In this document: piece after piece, positions 42,735 to 53,521 of the stretch
Layout of the letters: every line of letters begins with the position of its first letter
Numbering within the stretch: position 1 is the stretch's first letter
NCBI GenBank assembly: GCA_014155875.1
Contig: JACEFZ010028117.1
Coordinates: 190,001 to 254,000, forward strand
Reading direction: 5' to 3'
DNA from: Cepaea nemoralis
Taxonomy: Eukaryota; Mollusca; Gastropoda; Stylommatophora; Helicidae
DNA length: 64,000 nt
Notes under the pieces: generated by a model
What the model saw: only the letters and a program-made list of their open reading frames with translations
Told to the model about the DNA's origin: nothing
Database searches by the model: none
Made by a program: the position numbers and the translations under genes

Positions 42735-44290
42735 AACATACCTTGTTGGGTTATCTTGTAATTGCTGTATAACTTATCAAGTATAAAACATTAATTAAAC
42801 TTGGGACACTGCTGCAACTTTGAAACATGTGACCAGAAGTCAACGAAAGACATTCCGAGAGATGACACTACAATGGATAGGGTTCACCTATGTGGCGACA
42901 CACGCTGTGGTTTCTCAAAGAATGGTGCGAACACCTTCGACTGCTAAAGTAACTAACTACTATATAATGGGCAAGGCTAATAAAAATAAAACACTATATA
43001 CAAATAGAGACAAACAATGTTCTTTAGTCATGTAGCATGAACATAGACACTGGAAAGCATCGTGGAATTAGAAAGGTCTGTGGTGAAAGCGACAGACCGA
43101 GAAAAATTATACTATAATGACTGAAATGGTGGTATAAAAGAATATCACAATTAACATTTATCTAAAACCACGCAGGGTCCGAGATCTGTGGAGATGCATG
43201 AACACACGTGTCAGTTCGGCAGGACTGATTTTGATTCGAATGGCGCGTGGCGAACAATAGATATGGTTCTAAATACAGCATACTGAAATCATAAGCATAA
43301 TTGGCGACTCCATTCGGATATAGAAATTAAACATTTTTACAACACAAAACCAGAATCACATTCCTTCCCGGTTTATTTAATATTTCAAAACAACTTACTG
43401 AAACTAATATTTCCCAAAATAACATACCTTGTTGGGTTATCTGTAATCGCTGTGTAACTTCTAAAGTATAAAACATTAAACTTGGAACACTGCTGCAACT
43501 TTGAAACATGTGACCGGAAGTCGACGAAAGACACTTCCGAGAGATGACGTACAATGGCTAGGGTTCACCTAGGTGGCGACACACGCTGTGGTTTCTCAAA
43601 GAATGGTGCGAACACCTTCGACTGCTACAGTAACTAACTACTATATCATGGGCAAGGTTAATTAAAATAAAACTGTATACAAATAAAAGAAGGCGATACA
43701 CGATGTTCTTTAGTCATGTAGCGTGAACAGAGACACTGGAAAACATCGTGCTAACTGGAAAGGTGGGTGGTAAAAGAGGAAGACCGAGAGAAATGATGCT
43801 GTAACGACTGAGGCAGTGGTATAAAGGAATATCACCACCAACATTTATCCAAAACCACGCTGGGCTCGAGATCTGTGAAGATTCATGAAAGCCCGTGTCA
43901 GTCGGAAGGACAGATTATGATGAGAATGACGCATGGCGTGCAATACAAACAATAGATACGATTCTAGATTACGAAATTATGAAATATAATTAAATAAGTA
44001 AGCATAATTTGCGACTCCACTAGGACATAAAAACATTAAACATTTTTAAACACAAAATCCAGAATCACATTCCTTCTCAGGTTATTTAACATTATTTCAA
44101 AACTACTTACTGAAGGGAATATTCTCATAAATCATACGCTGTTCGATAGATCGTAAGATTTAAAGACTCTCTCCACGTGCGAATTAACCGCGGGATAAAC
44201 TGCAACCTCGAAAAATGCAATCGGAAACCGAACATTAACACTTCCGGGTGAACAGGCAGCATAAAACGAGGATGTCTAACCCGGATTGCG
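42735..44290. repeat. 686-bp unit, two full copies plus a diverged third
   Basis: AACATACCTTGTTGGGTTAT occurs at 42,735 and 43,421, and a diverged counterpart begins near 44,107, so the period is about 686 bp. Each unit has an AAACATGTGACCGGAAGTC-like block, a GTTCACCTAGGTGGCGACAC block and a LINE-tail stretch (GACACTGGAAA...CCGAGAGAAATGATGC). The third copy keeps CACTTCCGGGTG and a GTATG step but little else. On the minus strand each unit places a GGTATGTT donor-like step after a short frame. Confidence 0.75.
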
Positions 44291-44339
44291 ACAGTGAAAA
44301 AAAGCGGAACAAACTGAAACTTTGAGAAAAATGTTATGG

Positions 44340-44425
44340 GGAGATGACTGATTGATTTAGGAATCGACATCACAGCATTCGGGGCATTCCCATAAGTGCT
44401 CCGTCCCCATCCTCAGCAGATGAGA
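44340..44425 (-). pseudogene. LINE 3' UTR fragment
   Basis: ATCGACATCACAGCATTCGG, GGGCATTCCCATAAGTGCTC: the 3' end of the LINE type at 51.2 kb. Confidence 0.6.
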
Positions 44426-44790
44426 TGAAAGATGATTTAGATGGTGATATAACAAAATCAGACATCTCTATTGTATAACTTGTGTTAAAGATACCATCTG
44501 AGACAAGTACAAGTTTTAACTTGAAAATACTCCGGTAATATAAGCGAAGAGACACTATTTTTTTTTTTTTTAAATTGCCTATGCAACTAGCATAGTATGC
44601 CATATGCCATACACTTCCGTTCCAGTAGGGTACACAATTGAAACGATCAGTAACATAAGCACATAATACTATTTCCTGTTAATTGGTTTAAGAGCAAATG
44701 GAAATTATAGATAATAGTTCCAAAGTGACATACCTGCCTGAGCCATCTTGCCAATTGACTTGGCAAGAAATGAAAAACATGCTAATATGT
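44426..44790. other. No recognisable feature
   Basis: Sequence between a LINE end and the hAT-like element. Confidence 0.4.
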
Positions 44791-45228
44791 CAGTGGTTCT
44801 CAACATTTTTTGGCCCGTGCCCCCCTTCACCATATTTTCAGAACGTCCATCCCCCCCCCCCCTTTCGTATTTCCCACCTAAAAAGTTGGCCCGTGCCCCC
44901 CCCCCCACCATATTTTCAGAACGTCATTCCCCCCTTTCATATTTCTTACCTAAAAATCCCGCCCCTACACAGTATACGTAATAATAGAAGCTAAATTTAA
45001 TAGTACATACTAAAACAAGACTAGACGTCCACATAAAACGTGATTAAATGAATTTTAGAAGGGTGAGACATATAGAACCGTACAGTATGAAGGGAAAAGC
45101 AATATCAAGTAATCGGTTCTTGTATTAACGCGATCTTGAAATAATCCTAATCCCCCCCCCCCCCCGGAAACCCTACAATTCCCCCATGGGGGGGGGGGGG
45201 GAAATTCCCCACCGGTTGAGAACCACTG
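44791..45228. mobile_element. hAT-like non-autonomous element (438 bp)
   Basis: The ends are CAGTGGTTCTCAAC and GTTGAGAACCACTG, a classic hAT-type terminal inverted repeat. The interior carries several C and G runs of 9-14 bases and no transposase. An 8-bp target duplication is expected, but the flanks (TAATATGT and CATTATCC) do not match. Confidence 0.85.
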
Positions 45229-45544
45229 CATTATCCAATCGTAGCAATCTGTGAGACGTCGCAATACGGGTCCAGGAGCTTCACATTTGCGCAGAGTAGC
45301 ATGCCCAAAAACTTATCGACTGTCTTCGCCTAGTTTCTCTAATAATTTTACAGTTTTAATTTGTTTTTAGCGGGACTGTCTCGGTCGATTTTCTGCCCGA
45401 CATAAGTATTATTTGCGTTTCTCCCAGAAACTACATCCCCAGTGCCATTAGATGTTTCTTAGCGTGCCTGCTGATTGTCTATGCCTGTTTCATATGCACA
45501 CAACAGTTTAAGGTTTATATAGCATTTTAACACACGTCTTCTGT
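45229..45544. other. No recognisable feature
   Basis: Complex sequence, no frame or repeat family. Confidence 0.4.
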
Positions 45545-46110
45545 ACTCAACCCAATCGATCATTCATGTGCCATGCCGGAAAGCGTGGGCGGTCATGACT
45601 CGCCATTTCACTCGATCACCAGAGTCGTGGATCAGCTCAGTGTTCCTGTCTCGTCCATGTTTAGTTTAGTTTAGTCGATGGATCAACATCACGGCACACA
45701 GGTGCAACCCATAAGTGCTCCGTTCTCCTCCTAACTCAAACCTGAGTCTGGAGAAACTCAGCTCAGTGCACGAACTCCGTAGCACCGGCGAAGATCCTGA
45801 AATACTTTGGATAGATTTTTAACTCGAAATTTTGCCCGGGCAGCGCCGTTAGGCTACTCTTTTTCGATTTCCAACTGTCAAGGGATTTTTTACGTGCGCA
45901 ACAGTACACACGGGCGTCCGATCTCACTACCCAGAGACCAGGGGATTTTATTACTAGAGGTCCACGTGAAAAAAAATCCCGGTCCTCACCGGGGAATGAA
46001 CCCGGGACCTCCAGCACTCGAGGCGGACACCATACCTCGAAACCACGCAGTCCCCCAGTCTCGTCCATGCCATGTGGCCAAGCCATTCAGGTATTTTCCT
46101 CTCGGTCTTC
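45545..46110 (-). pseudogene. LINE tail split by a SINE
   Basis: ATGCCGGAAAGCGTGGGCGG, GATCACCAGAGTCGTGGATC and, after the SINE, GCCATGTGGCCAAGCCATTC form the reverse of the LINE tail seen at 58.5-58.6 kb. Confidence 0.75.
45660..46057 (-). mobile_element. SINE family F copy with 12-bp duplication
   Basis: GTCTCGTCCATG flanks it exactly (45,648-45,659 and 46,058-46,069), and the duplicated bases belong to the interrupted LINE tail, which proves insertion. Confidence 0.9.
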
Positions 46111-46204
46111 CTCTTGGTCTGTACGCAACTGACAGCTTTTTATTGATATTTTTTTTTCCCCCGTCATGCAAAAGGCTACTTTCGTGATGGTGATTCTCGA
46201 ATCA

Positions 46205-46243
46205 TACGAGGGTAAGTTATTAAGTAAGTCACAAATGGCTATA

Positions 46244-46307
<64 letters not shown>

Positions 46308-46841
46308 TAAATATGATAACAACTTGAAACCAGTTTATTGTCATACATACATTGTCCCTTTATTTTTCAACATAATTTCCACCAACATTGATGCACTTAT
46401 CCCATCGTTCTATCAGTCCTCCCAAGCCGGCTGCATAGAACTGCGTGCTCTGTTTTCTAAACTACGTTTTCACTTCACATTTAACTTCGGCGTCATTCAC
46501 GAAATGTCTCCCGCCAAGGTGGGTTGTTAGTGTTTATGCTGACAAATGTTTGTCCCGTAAAGCGGTGCATAGCTGGGTAGAAAAAGTTACGAGGGCGAGT
46601 CAATAAGTAAGTCACATAGTTCTGTGGGATGGCCGGTAAATGAAAACACAGCAAGCAGTTATATGTAGCCGGTTTGGGAGGACTGATAAAACGATGGGAT
46701 AAGTGCGTCAATGTTGGTGGAAATTATGTTGAGAAATAAATGGACAATGTATGTATACAAATAAACTGATTTCAAGTTGTTATCATTTGTAGTTAATTTT
46801 TCTACAGCCATTTGTGATTTACTTATTAGCTTACCCTCGTA
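46205..46841. mobile_element. Palindromic mariner-derived element (637 bp)
   Basis: Ends are TACGAGGGTAAG and CTTACCCTCGTA. On the plus strand at 46,676-46,735 the frame reads GGLIKRWDKC then VNVGGNYVEK and stop, the C-terminus of a mariner transposase. On the minus strand at 46,437-46,375 the same C-terminus appears (GLGGLIERWDKC, INVGGNYVEK, stop). So two mariner 3' ends face outward around a short centre. An ATA/AAT microsatellite (46,246-46,304) lies inside one arm. There is no intact transposase. Confidence 0.87.
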
Positions 46842-47364
46842 TTACGATTCGACAACTCACACAATTTCAGCGAAGGTATAGAAATGAAAACTACGTTCAC
46901 CATCTTCAATCAAGCCCTTATTTTACACGCTTTAAGGCTAGGGTTGCCAGATACGTGGGCACCAAAAGGAGGACATAATAAGACAAAACAGAGGATAAAG
47001 GAGGACATATTGAGTGTTTTATTTGAATCGTTCCAGATTAAACCCACAATCAGTACAATTTTATTACAATAGCTGCCAATAAGAGTATCTTACTCTTAGT
47101 GAATCGACCAAGAAACAATCATGTTAAAATATATATATAAATTCAATGGAGGCCTTTTTCAAAATGCTTAAAAAAACGATTATTTAAACAGCCGATTGTA
47201 CAATTATTACCTTATAATCTATATTAATTACACAACATATTTCTCGGAGGAGCCAACTTTTCGTAAGAGATCCTCGTTAGCAATCACATATGTATAAAAC
47301 TGTTCACAGGTAAGATTCTTCAAATTGTACTTTGTGAGAACAGCCGGACATATGGTGCAAGACA
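46842..47364. other. No recognisable feature
   Basis: AT-rich sequence, one 62-codon frame with no family resemblance. Confidence 0.4.
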
Positions 47365-47550
47365 CGTATATTTATAGACCAACCTGCTCTCGGTGGGTGA
47401 TTGGTCAGTATCGCGTCAGCCATCTTTACTTCTCAAGACATTCTTGGTACCAACTTTAGGGTCAGTTTAAAAATCCTTATTTCCCTTCCCCGGCGTGGAT
47501 CGAACCCATAACCACAGGGTCGTCTGTCTAGCCACGGTGTAGATGTATGG
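47365..47550 (-). mobile_element. SINE family H copy
   Basis: On the minus strand a tRNA-like head (GTGGCTAGACAGACGACC, then GGGTTCGATCCACG) precedes the body also seen at 11,915 and 19,660. Confidence 0.72.
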
Positions 47551-47689
47551 CTGTATGTTGATCCCACTCCCACAATGTAGATATATAGATGTATGCTTAT
47601 ACTGAAATCTCAAATCGCCACTTGAGTATTTATATTATCTAGTTGTTTAAAGACTGTGCAAGAACGAATTAGTTGCTTAATGATCATGC

Positions 47690-47910
47690 AAGTAAGTACT
47701 ATCTGTTATCTGTTGAGGTTACGGCCGTGTTTATTGGGTGCTCGGATCCACCACTCTCATAATATGCATCAGCGTCCGGTGGTCAATAGTGCCAGTTCTG
47801 TGTTGGTTGATGTTCTGGCCGTGCCAGTTCTTACCCCCGAATCTCCCATTTTAGATAACAATGTGGATGCACTGGCGCCAAAATCACCTTCTCTCGAAAT
47901 AGCGCTATAG
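47690..47910 (+). repeat. Dispersed repeat I
   Basis: ATGCATCAGCGTCCGGTGGT, GTTCTGTGTTGGTTGATG. Similar sequence is at 55,655-55,830 (+) and, inverted, at 57,455-57,620. Class unknown. Confidence 0.6.
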
Positions 47911-47934
47911 TGCTAATAAACGCAACAAAGTGGA

Positions 47935-48180
47935 CATGGCCTAGTGGATAAGAGCGTTCGCCCTTAAACTTCAGGTGTGCTGATGCCTTTGTAGAGGGTT
48001 AAATCCCTATGCTGACTTCTCGTCCTCGACTTTGGGACGTAAATTACAAGTACCCAAGAATTCGGAGTGGGTTCGTCTGATGACGAGGGACACTGGTAAT
48101 AGGGAAAGCTAAACCACAAGCAAAAATTAATCCAGTGCACTAGAAGCACGTGTAGGGACTACGCTTGAGTTCAAAGCGAG
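47935..48180 (+). mobile_element. SINE family A copy
   Basis: GACATGGCCTAGTGGATAAG head, GGTTAAATCCC B-box-like site, and the GGACGTAAATTACAAGTACC body. Confidence 0.8.
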
Positions 48181-48600
48181 GGAAAGAAAAACAAATACTT
48201 TAAGTTCTGAACCGCGAAAACACGCCATAGGAACCAGGGGCTACCTTTCCGAGTTCCAGTTTTTATAAAACCACGTAAACATCATGGTGGCCTCCTCTGT
48301 CATAGTTTAGTGACTAAACCGAAGCGACTAGTCTGAAGATTATCAGCACAAGCTGTGCATAACTTGTAACCGGCGCCTAGTATTTCATTTTGTTAGGTTG
48401 TTTGATATTTAAGTAGTCTGCAAAAATAAAGTTTTCGCGTTAGTCACAGTTAGCGTGTATAAAATGACGAGGTTTTGAATTACTTAATTATAAACTTAGT
48501 TAAAAAAATAAATAAAGTTCAAATTATTTAGTGCTGAGCTGGCTCTTTAGTGTAACTGTTATGAAGTTGCAAGGACAATGACATGAACGCGGTCGGACTA
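48181..48600 (+). promoter_or_regulatory. Weak candidate promoter for the downstream gene
   Basis: A locally CpG-containing stretch (GAACCGCGAAAACACGCC; AACCGGCGCCTAG) with ATCATGGTGGCC, a YY1-like variant in plus orientation, about 1.8 kb before the SMIM29/C3orf18-like start codon. No TATA box or defined start seen; this is inference. Confidence 0.25.
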
Positions 48601-49270
48601 GGGTTCGATTTCTGGGCTCACTGTTTGCTATGAAACGAAAAAGACTTGCCACCTATTCCTCTACTGTGCACTCTGGCGTACAAAATGTGATGGTCAGATG
48701 ACTCTTCTAGGCTAGAATTCCAGGATTCCTAGCACAACCTAGATACTAGATCGATGGCAGGTTTCTGCTTCAGGACTTGTTTCTTCTTCTTCTTTTTTAA
48801 AAGTATTAGCTGGGTAGTCTTGAGTCTTACTGAGGTATTCATCATCATCATTGTCATCATCATCATTGACATTATCATCATCTAGTAAGTAGCTTGCCCT
48901 GTTCCAAACTTTGCCCCTGCCCACATAACTCATAAAAGTCTTTCCATAATTTTATTGACTGCTGTAGACTATAGTTTTCTAGGCATCTCTGTAGAAAGTA
49001 GTTTTATATTTAATATAAATATTTGAATTAAAACACAATTGACTAAAATAAAGTTTTTGGAATAGTTACAGTAGGCGTGTGTTTGATTCCTATAGACAGG
49101 ATTCTTTTGAAGGTATTGGGCGGTGTCTACCCATGGGTAGGTTTTCGTTTCCAAACAATTTTGCCAGAGCAGTGACATTTTGTGTTTTCCAACCTCTGTG
49201 GGATGTTTTTTTTACTTGCATAAAAGAGCTTTTGCCTTTATCCAAGAAAGCTCTCACAAGTCAAAAGATC
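48601..49270. other. No recognisable feature
   Basis: Includes a short CAT/CATCAT-rich patch (48,840-48,885) as found at LINE tails, but no clear LINE sequence. Confidence 0.4.
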
Positions 49271-49274
49271 AAGA

Positions 49275-49440
49275 GAACACAATATCTTCTTCTTCTGCGT
49301 TCATCCAGAGTGTTTTTTCAGATGTAACTGCATTGTGCCTGTTTACAGCAGAGCTGCTATACTTGTGCCTTTTGGATGACACATAAGACTTCTGCAAGCA
49401 TTTGTTGACCTGGTTAACCTTCCCGGGTGAACACATAATA
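49275..49440 (-). mobile_element. Short GAA-tailed SINE-like element
   Basis: Reverse copy of 1,518-1,661: TCTTCTTCTTCTGCGTTCAT at the left, GGTTAACCTTCCCGGG at the right. GAACACAATAT and GAACACATAATAT flank it. Confidence 0.75.
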
Positions 49441-50110
49441 TAATTAGATTCAAATAGTTCTTGGAAAAATTCCCTGCCTCTTGCTAAGATCAGACCTGGT
49501 AACTTCTGAGCTTCAGACAGATACCATAGTCTCTCAGCCGTGGCTACCACAAAGGGTTTTGTGTTCTAAGAGTTTCTGTTTAACTATTAGTGGCAACATT
49601 ATTTCATAGGGGTCACATAACAAAACAGGCAAGAAAATCTACTTCATTGCACTGGGTTGTATCCCATATGGGAGGGGTTATTTCCACAAGGTGACCTGTC
49701 GAAAACATCACACAGAGCACACATTTCATAGCTTCAGCGGCGACCCTCTGGAGTCTCCGAGAAAACTGCACTCGTGAACCAAATGTTGTAGTCTGGAATC
49801 GAAACCACAACCTCCGGAGTGTGAGGCTGTTTGCGTAACTACTTCACATAGAGACTCAAAGGGGTCACATAAAAAGTATGAAATACCCAGTGAATTATAG
49901 CAAATCAATAGTAAGTCAAAAGTAGTCGATCTTATGCACTTTCATAAAACATTCCTTGCTGTTTAGGATAAGTGATTGCTTTTATTGCTTAGGAATTCAC
50001 ACTTTTGTTGAAAATTTAAGAAACAAGAAGACTTATTAATTACAAAAAATCAAAAAGTTGACTTGAAATGGAGACATTTTCCCATTATACTATAATTATC
50101 TAACTGAAAA
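49441..50110. other. No recognisable feature
   Basis: Region upstream of the start codon at 50,111. It may hold the 5' UTR, but no acceptor or promoter can be fixed. GGGGTCACATAA occurs twice (~49,610, ~49,860). Confidence 0.4.
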
Positions 50111-50272
50111 ATGTCACTTCGTGATTCATCACTCATTGATACCACAGTCATAAGTGTGTCAAATGAAACCTCGACGGCCATCAGCAACCAGCATGGCAAA
50201 GACAACCACATCCTGTTGTTTATTTTGCTCCCGGCCACTGCTGTTGTGTGTGTGGGAATTGCAATTGGATTG
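50111..50272 (+). CDS. SMIM29/C3orf18-like membrane protein, exon 1
   Basis: Fifty-four codons from ATG to a GTATGT donor, phase 0. The N-terminus is short and polar (MSLRDSSLIDTTVISVSNET, with an N-E-T glycosylation sequon), then one hydrophobic segment, ILLFILLPATAVVCVGIAIG, the single transmembrane helix. In vertebrate SMIM29 and C3orf18 the helix is followed by a basic stretch and a RLRHHLLPMY-type motif, supplied here by the next two exons. Function is unknown in any animal as far as I know. Orthology to one or the other vertebrate paralogue cannot be decided. Confidence 0.82.
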
Positions 50273-50344
50273 GTATGTTCATCACAACTTTGTTTCTTTG
50301 TTCTTTGGTCAAGTACTATAAAGTAGCTTCTAGTTTTTTAAAAA
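50273..50344. other. Intron 1 start
   Basis: Donor GTATGT and adjoining sequence; LINE sequence begins shortly after. Confidence 0.4.
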
Positions 50345-50700
50345 CCCATCATCATCATTACCATGATTTGCTATGCCAGTCAGCATGGGAAGTTATAGTT
50401 CATCATTTCACATGATCGATCAATAGTCTGTGTTTTTGTCCCAATTATGCCATGTGGCCAAGCCATCCAGGTATTTATCTCCTAGCCTTCCCCTTGCTCT
50501 TTTCCCATAAATTTTATTAGTTGTTACTAAGTTTATTTCTTTTCATAATTGCCTGAAAAATCTTGACTATGTCTAATTTCTGTAATAAATTTAGTTTTCA
50601 TTGTTTCTTGAAAAAACTCTAATTCTTTTCCTGCCCGTTCATAATAATCTTTGCATTCATTCTGCTTGCTTAATTTAATTGCACATGGTTTCATATTATT
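50345..50700 (-). pseudogene. LINE tail remnant
   Basis: Reverse of the 58.2-58.6 kb tail: CATCATCATCATTACCATG, ATGCCATGTGGCCAAGCCAT, ATCTTGACTATGTCTAATTT. Confidence 0.75.
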
Positions 50701-51184
50701 ATTATGACTTGATGTAGTTGATGGGCGCGCTAGTGAAGTTGATAGCGAACTGTGTTGGTAATGTCATGAGGATGTTCAGACACAAGTTTGACGCCCCGGC
50801 TCATCGCCTGTCACAGTGAAGGAACAATTGGTGGTCTCTTCCTCCTTGCTCTAGCCCGACAAAATGGGATGATGCTGTCACATCACAGAACAGGAAACTG
50901 CTATGCAGAATTTAAAAAATAAATCTAGATACTTTAGTGTTATTTCCATCTTTGTTTTTGTGTTGTTGTGGTATGTTTCTTGTTATTGATTTGATGTATG
51001 GCTTGTAGTCACAATGTCCTCTGTTTTTATAATTGTCATTTTGTAAAGCTGACCTACACTTCATGTTTCCCAATTGTTCTGATGTCTGTAAGAACTGGGC
51101 ATTTCAAGATACCAGACTTTTAAGCCACTCTCACCTCCATATATGATGATAGTTAGTCAACAAATCATCCTCACTTATAGGTTA
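50701..51184. other. No recognisable feature
   Basis: Intron 1 sequence. A possible degraded tRNA-like head sits near 50,725-50,800, too weak to call. Confidence 0.35.
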
Positions 51185-52771
51185 ATGGTTCAATATGCAG
51201 TGAGGATGAGTTGAGTTGAGTTAAGAACCGACATCACTGCACTCAGGTCATTCCCATACGTGCTCCGTCCCCTCGTTTAACAGCCAGCAAAGAGTCATAC
51301 TACTAATCGTTCCCACCACTATCTGATGAAAAGTTCTCCTGGTCTTCCCTCTCAGTTTTGAGATTCTTCCAGAACCCCTGCCGATCCCCCGCAATCTCAT
51401 TCTTTCCACATATGGGTTCTCAATCTGTTCCTCCGCCTTCTCCACCTGGTCCCACAAGTGCACGACCACCACCCCCTTGTCGATAAGCAAACTACCACCA
51501 AGAGGTGCATTCCCTGCTAGCCTATCAGCCTTTTAATTCCTCCGTACCCCCGCATGGCCAGGGCAAAATATCCATACAATTCTCACAATCTGAAGCAACG
51601 AGAGCCATTCCACACGAAACATTTCTTTCTCCACCTTACTAAGCATACTCTTTGAATCCGTAATGAATACAACGTGTGTTGCAGTGGTCTCCTCTAGCCA
51701 CCGGAAATCCGCTGTTACTGCCTCCACCTTCATTCTCATGCTGGAGGTCGTAGTCTCATAGCCAGACTCTCCTTTTTCAAGACTCGTCCATTAGCCTTTG
51801 CAATAAAGCCCCAGCCACTACGTCTGTTTCTCACCACTGACCCATCAGTGTAGATGACTATGTCACCTTGATGTGTGTTGCTCTAGATCAGCTGTTGCAC
51901 TTCAAACTTTGTGCGGCCCGCTGCCCATTCTCTGCACTCACGACCCAGTGTTATTATTATATTGTGCCAGTCCATGATGTCTTCCGGACCTTCAACCCAC
52001 TCTCTTTCACGATTAATGGTCTTTAGATCACACAACCTGATGTGTAGAAAGTTCCACCTGTGCCATCCAGGACCTGCCTCATCTTAGTCTATGACCCTTG
52101 ACTATATCATTGCTGCATGAAGCGGGTGATCCCTATCTGCAGCAACTCTCAGGTACCATTTGGCCTGAAGGACCCTATGCCTATCCGTCATTGTTGGTAG
52201 CGCCAGGATATGCCTCATGCATATTGAGACACCAGGTGGGGGTAGAATCTTGACATTTGCAGATGATGTGCTGGTGTACAAACAGGGCAGAGACAGGGCC
52301 AGTGTGGCGAAAGACTTACAGTTGGCAGTAAACAGGGTAGCGGAGTGGTGCAGGGACGCAGAGGCTATTATACACCCAGACAAGGCATCGGTTGTGTGGT
52401 ACTCCCTGGATAACCGGATCGTGAAGGCAGATGTCCCAGGTATTATGTTGAATCGATGTCCTCTTAGTCGAGAGAGTAAATTGAAGTACTTGGATATCAC
52501 CTTTGACAGGTGTTTGTCTTGTAAGGATCATGTGGAGGCCTTGGTGATGAAGGCTGGTAGGGGACTTAATGCATTGAAGGCTATGGCAGCAACTGGGGTA
52601 GATCAGAGGATGCTGTACAGGCTCTTTCAGCAGTTAATAATTTCTGTCATTGAGTATGGTTTGGGGCTGCTGACAGTATCAAAGAGCCAGCTTGAAAGGT
52701 TGGAGCATATACAGAATGCTGCCGTGCGGTTAATCCTGGGGTGCACACAGGACACACCGATTAATAATTGA
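51185..52771 (-). pseudogene. 5'-inverted LINE (RT on +, RNase H on -)
   Basis: From about 52,219 down to 51,230 the minus strand encodes MRHILALPTMTDRHRVLQAK, a connecting region, then RNase H (TATHVVFITDSKSMLSKVEK, FCPGHAGVRRN, LLIDKGVVVVHLWDQVEKAE) and a 3' UTR. Adjacent, 52,217-52,771 on the plus strand encodes the end of RT: GRILTFADDVLVYKQGRD (catalytic FADD), then AAVRLILGCTQDTP. In an intact element the second piece directly precedes the first, so the 5' part is flipped. This is the hallmark of twin-priming during LINE insertion. Confidence 0.88.
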
Positions 52772-52799
52772 ATGAGTTGTGCTCCATGTTTCAGATCCA

Positions 52800-53115
52800 A
52801 ACATGACTGGCACCTTGCTGTCTTTGACACACAATAGTTTGTAAAATGGACTTATACCTCTCCATAGTACAAAGCCTGGGCTGAATTTAGAGACCATATG
52901 TTACCCATGCAGCATGATCCCTCTCTTGGTCTGCCTAGTTTACTCCAGAGGGAAGGTAATACCAATATGTCTGGAATAAGACAATCTTCCAGATCAGCAA
53001 AGCAATATTCTTTACTTGTTTGCCTGTCTAAGCTTCGAGCCCAGACATTTAGTCTTTAGGTTGCATTTCTGCACACTAGGGTAAGGAATGTACCCTCCCA
53101 ATTGCACTCCTCCGC
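52800..53115 (+). repeat. Dispersed repeat G copy
   Basis: GTAAAATGGACTTATACCTC, GCAGCATGATCCCTCTCTTG and GAATGTACCCTCCCAATTGC match 8,965-9,360. Confidence 0.72.
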
Positions 53116-53510
53116 CCAAAGCTGTTAGCACAATGAGGGATGTTGGGTTTGGTGAGCGCCGCCCAACATTCGGCACAAACAGAAAGCAGGTAGTCCTGTC
53201 TACTGTCATACAGTAGCTCAGTCATATCTGACTCAGACCTGACTTAATGATCCAAACAACAGTACTGGTATAATGTTAGAGGTATATATTATAATTTCCT
53301 TTGACTTACACAAATTTCCTAGTGCAATGAAACCTTTTGCGTTTTGCATTTATATTTTAACGTTATTGTCTTTAACCCTATCTTTATATATAATACTGCT
53401 TAAATAGGTTTATGATTCTTGTGTATAGCATGCAGTAATGGTTTGTATTGGTTTTTATAAATTAGAGTGCTCGTTAATTTGGCAGGTTTAAAATATTTGT
53501 TAAAATTAAA
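53116..53510. other. Intron sequence before the Penelope element
   Basis: AT-rich; the Penelope-derived reading frame begins abruptly at its right edge. Confidence 0.4.
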
Positions 53511-53521
53511 ATTAACACCGA

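Noticed and set aside
44698..44994. 98-codon Pro-rich frame
   Set aside because: Crosses C runs of the hAT-like element; another frame is Pro-rich as well.
46087..46344. 85-codon frame with a long Tyr run
   Set aside because: Translation of an ATA microsatellite inside the mariner fold-back.
48739..48933. 64-codon acidic minus-strand frame (Asp/Asn run)
   Set aside because: The acidic run is a CAT-type trinucleotide patch common at LINE tails; no family motif.
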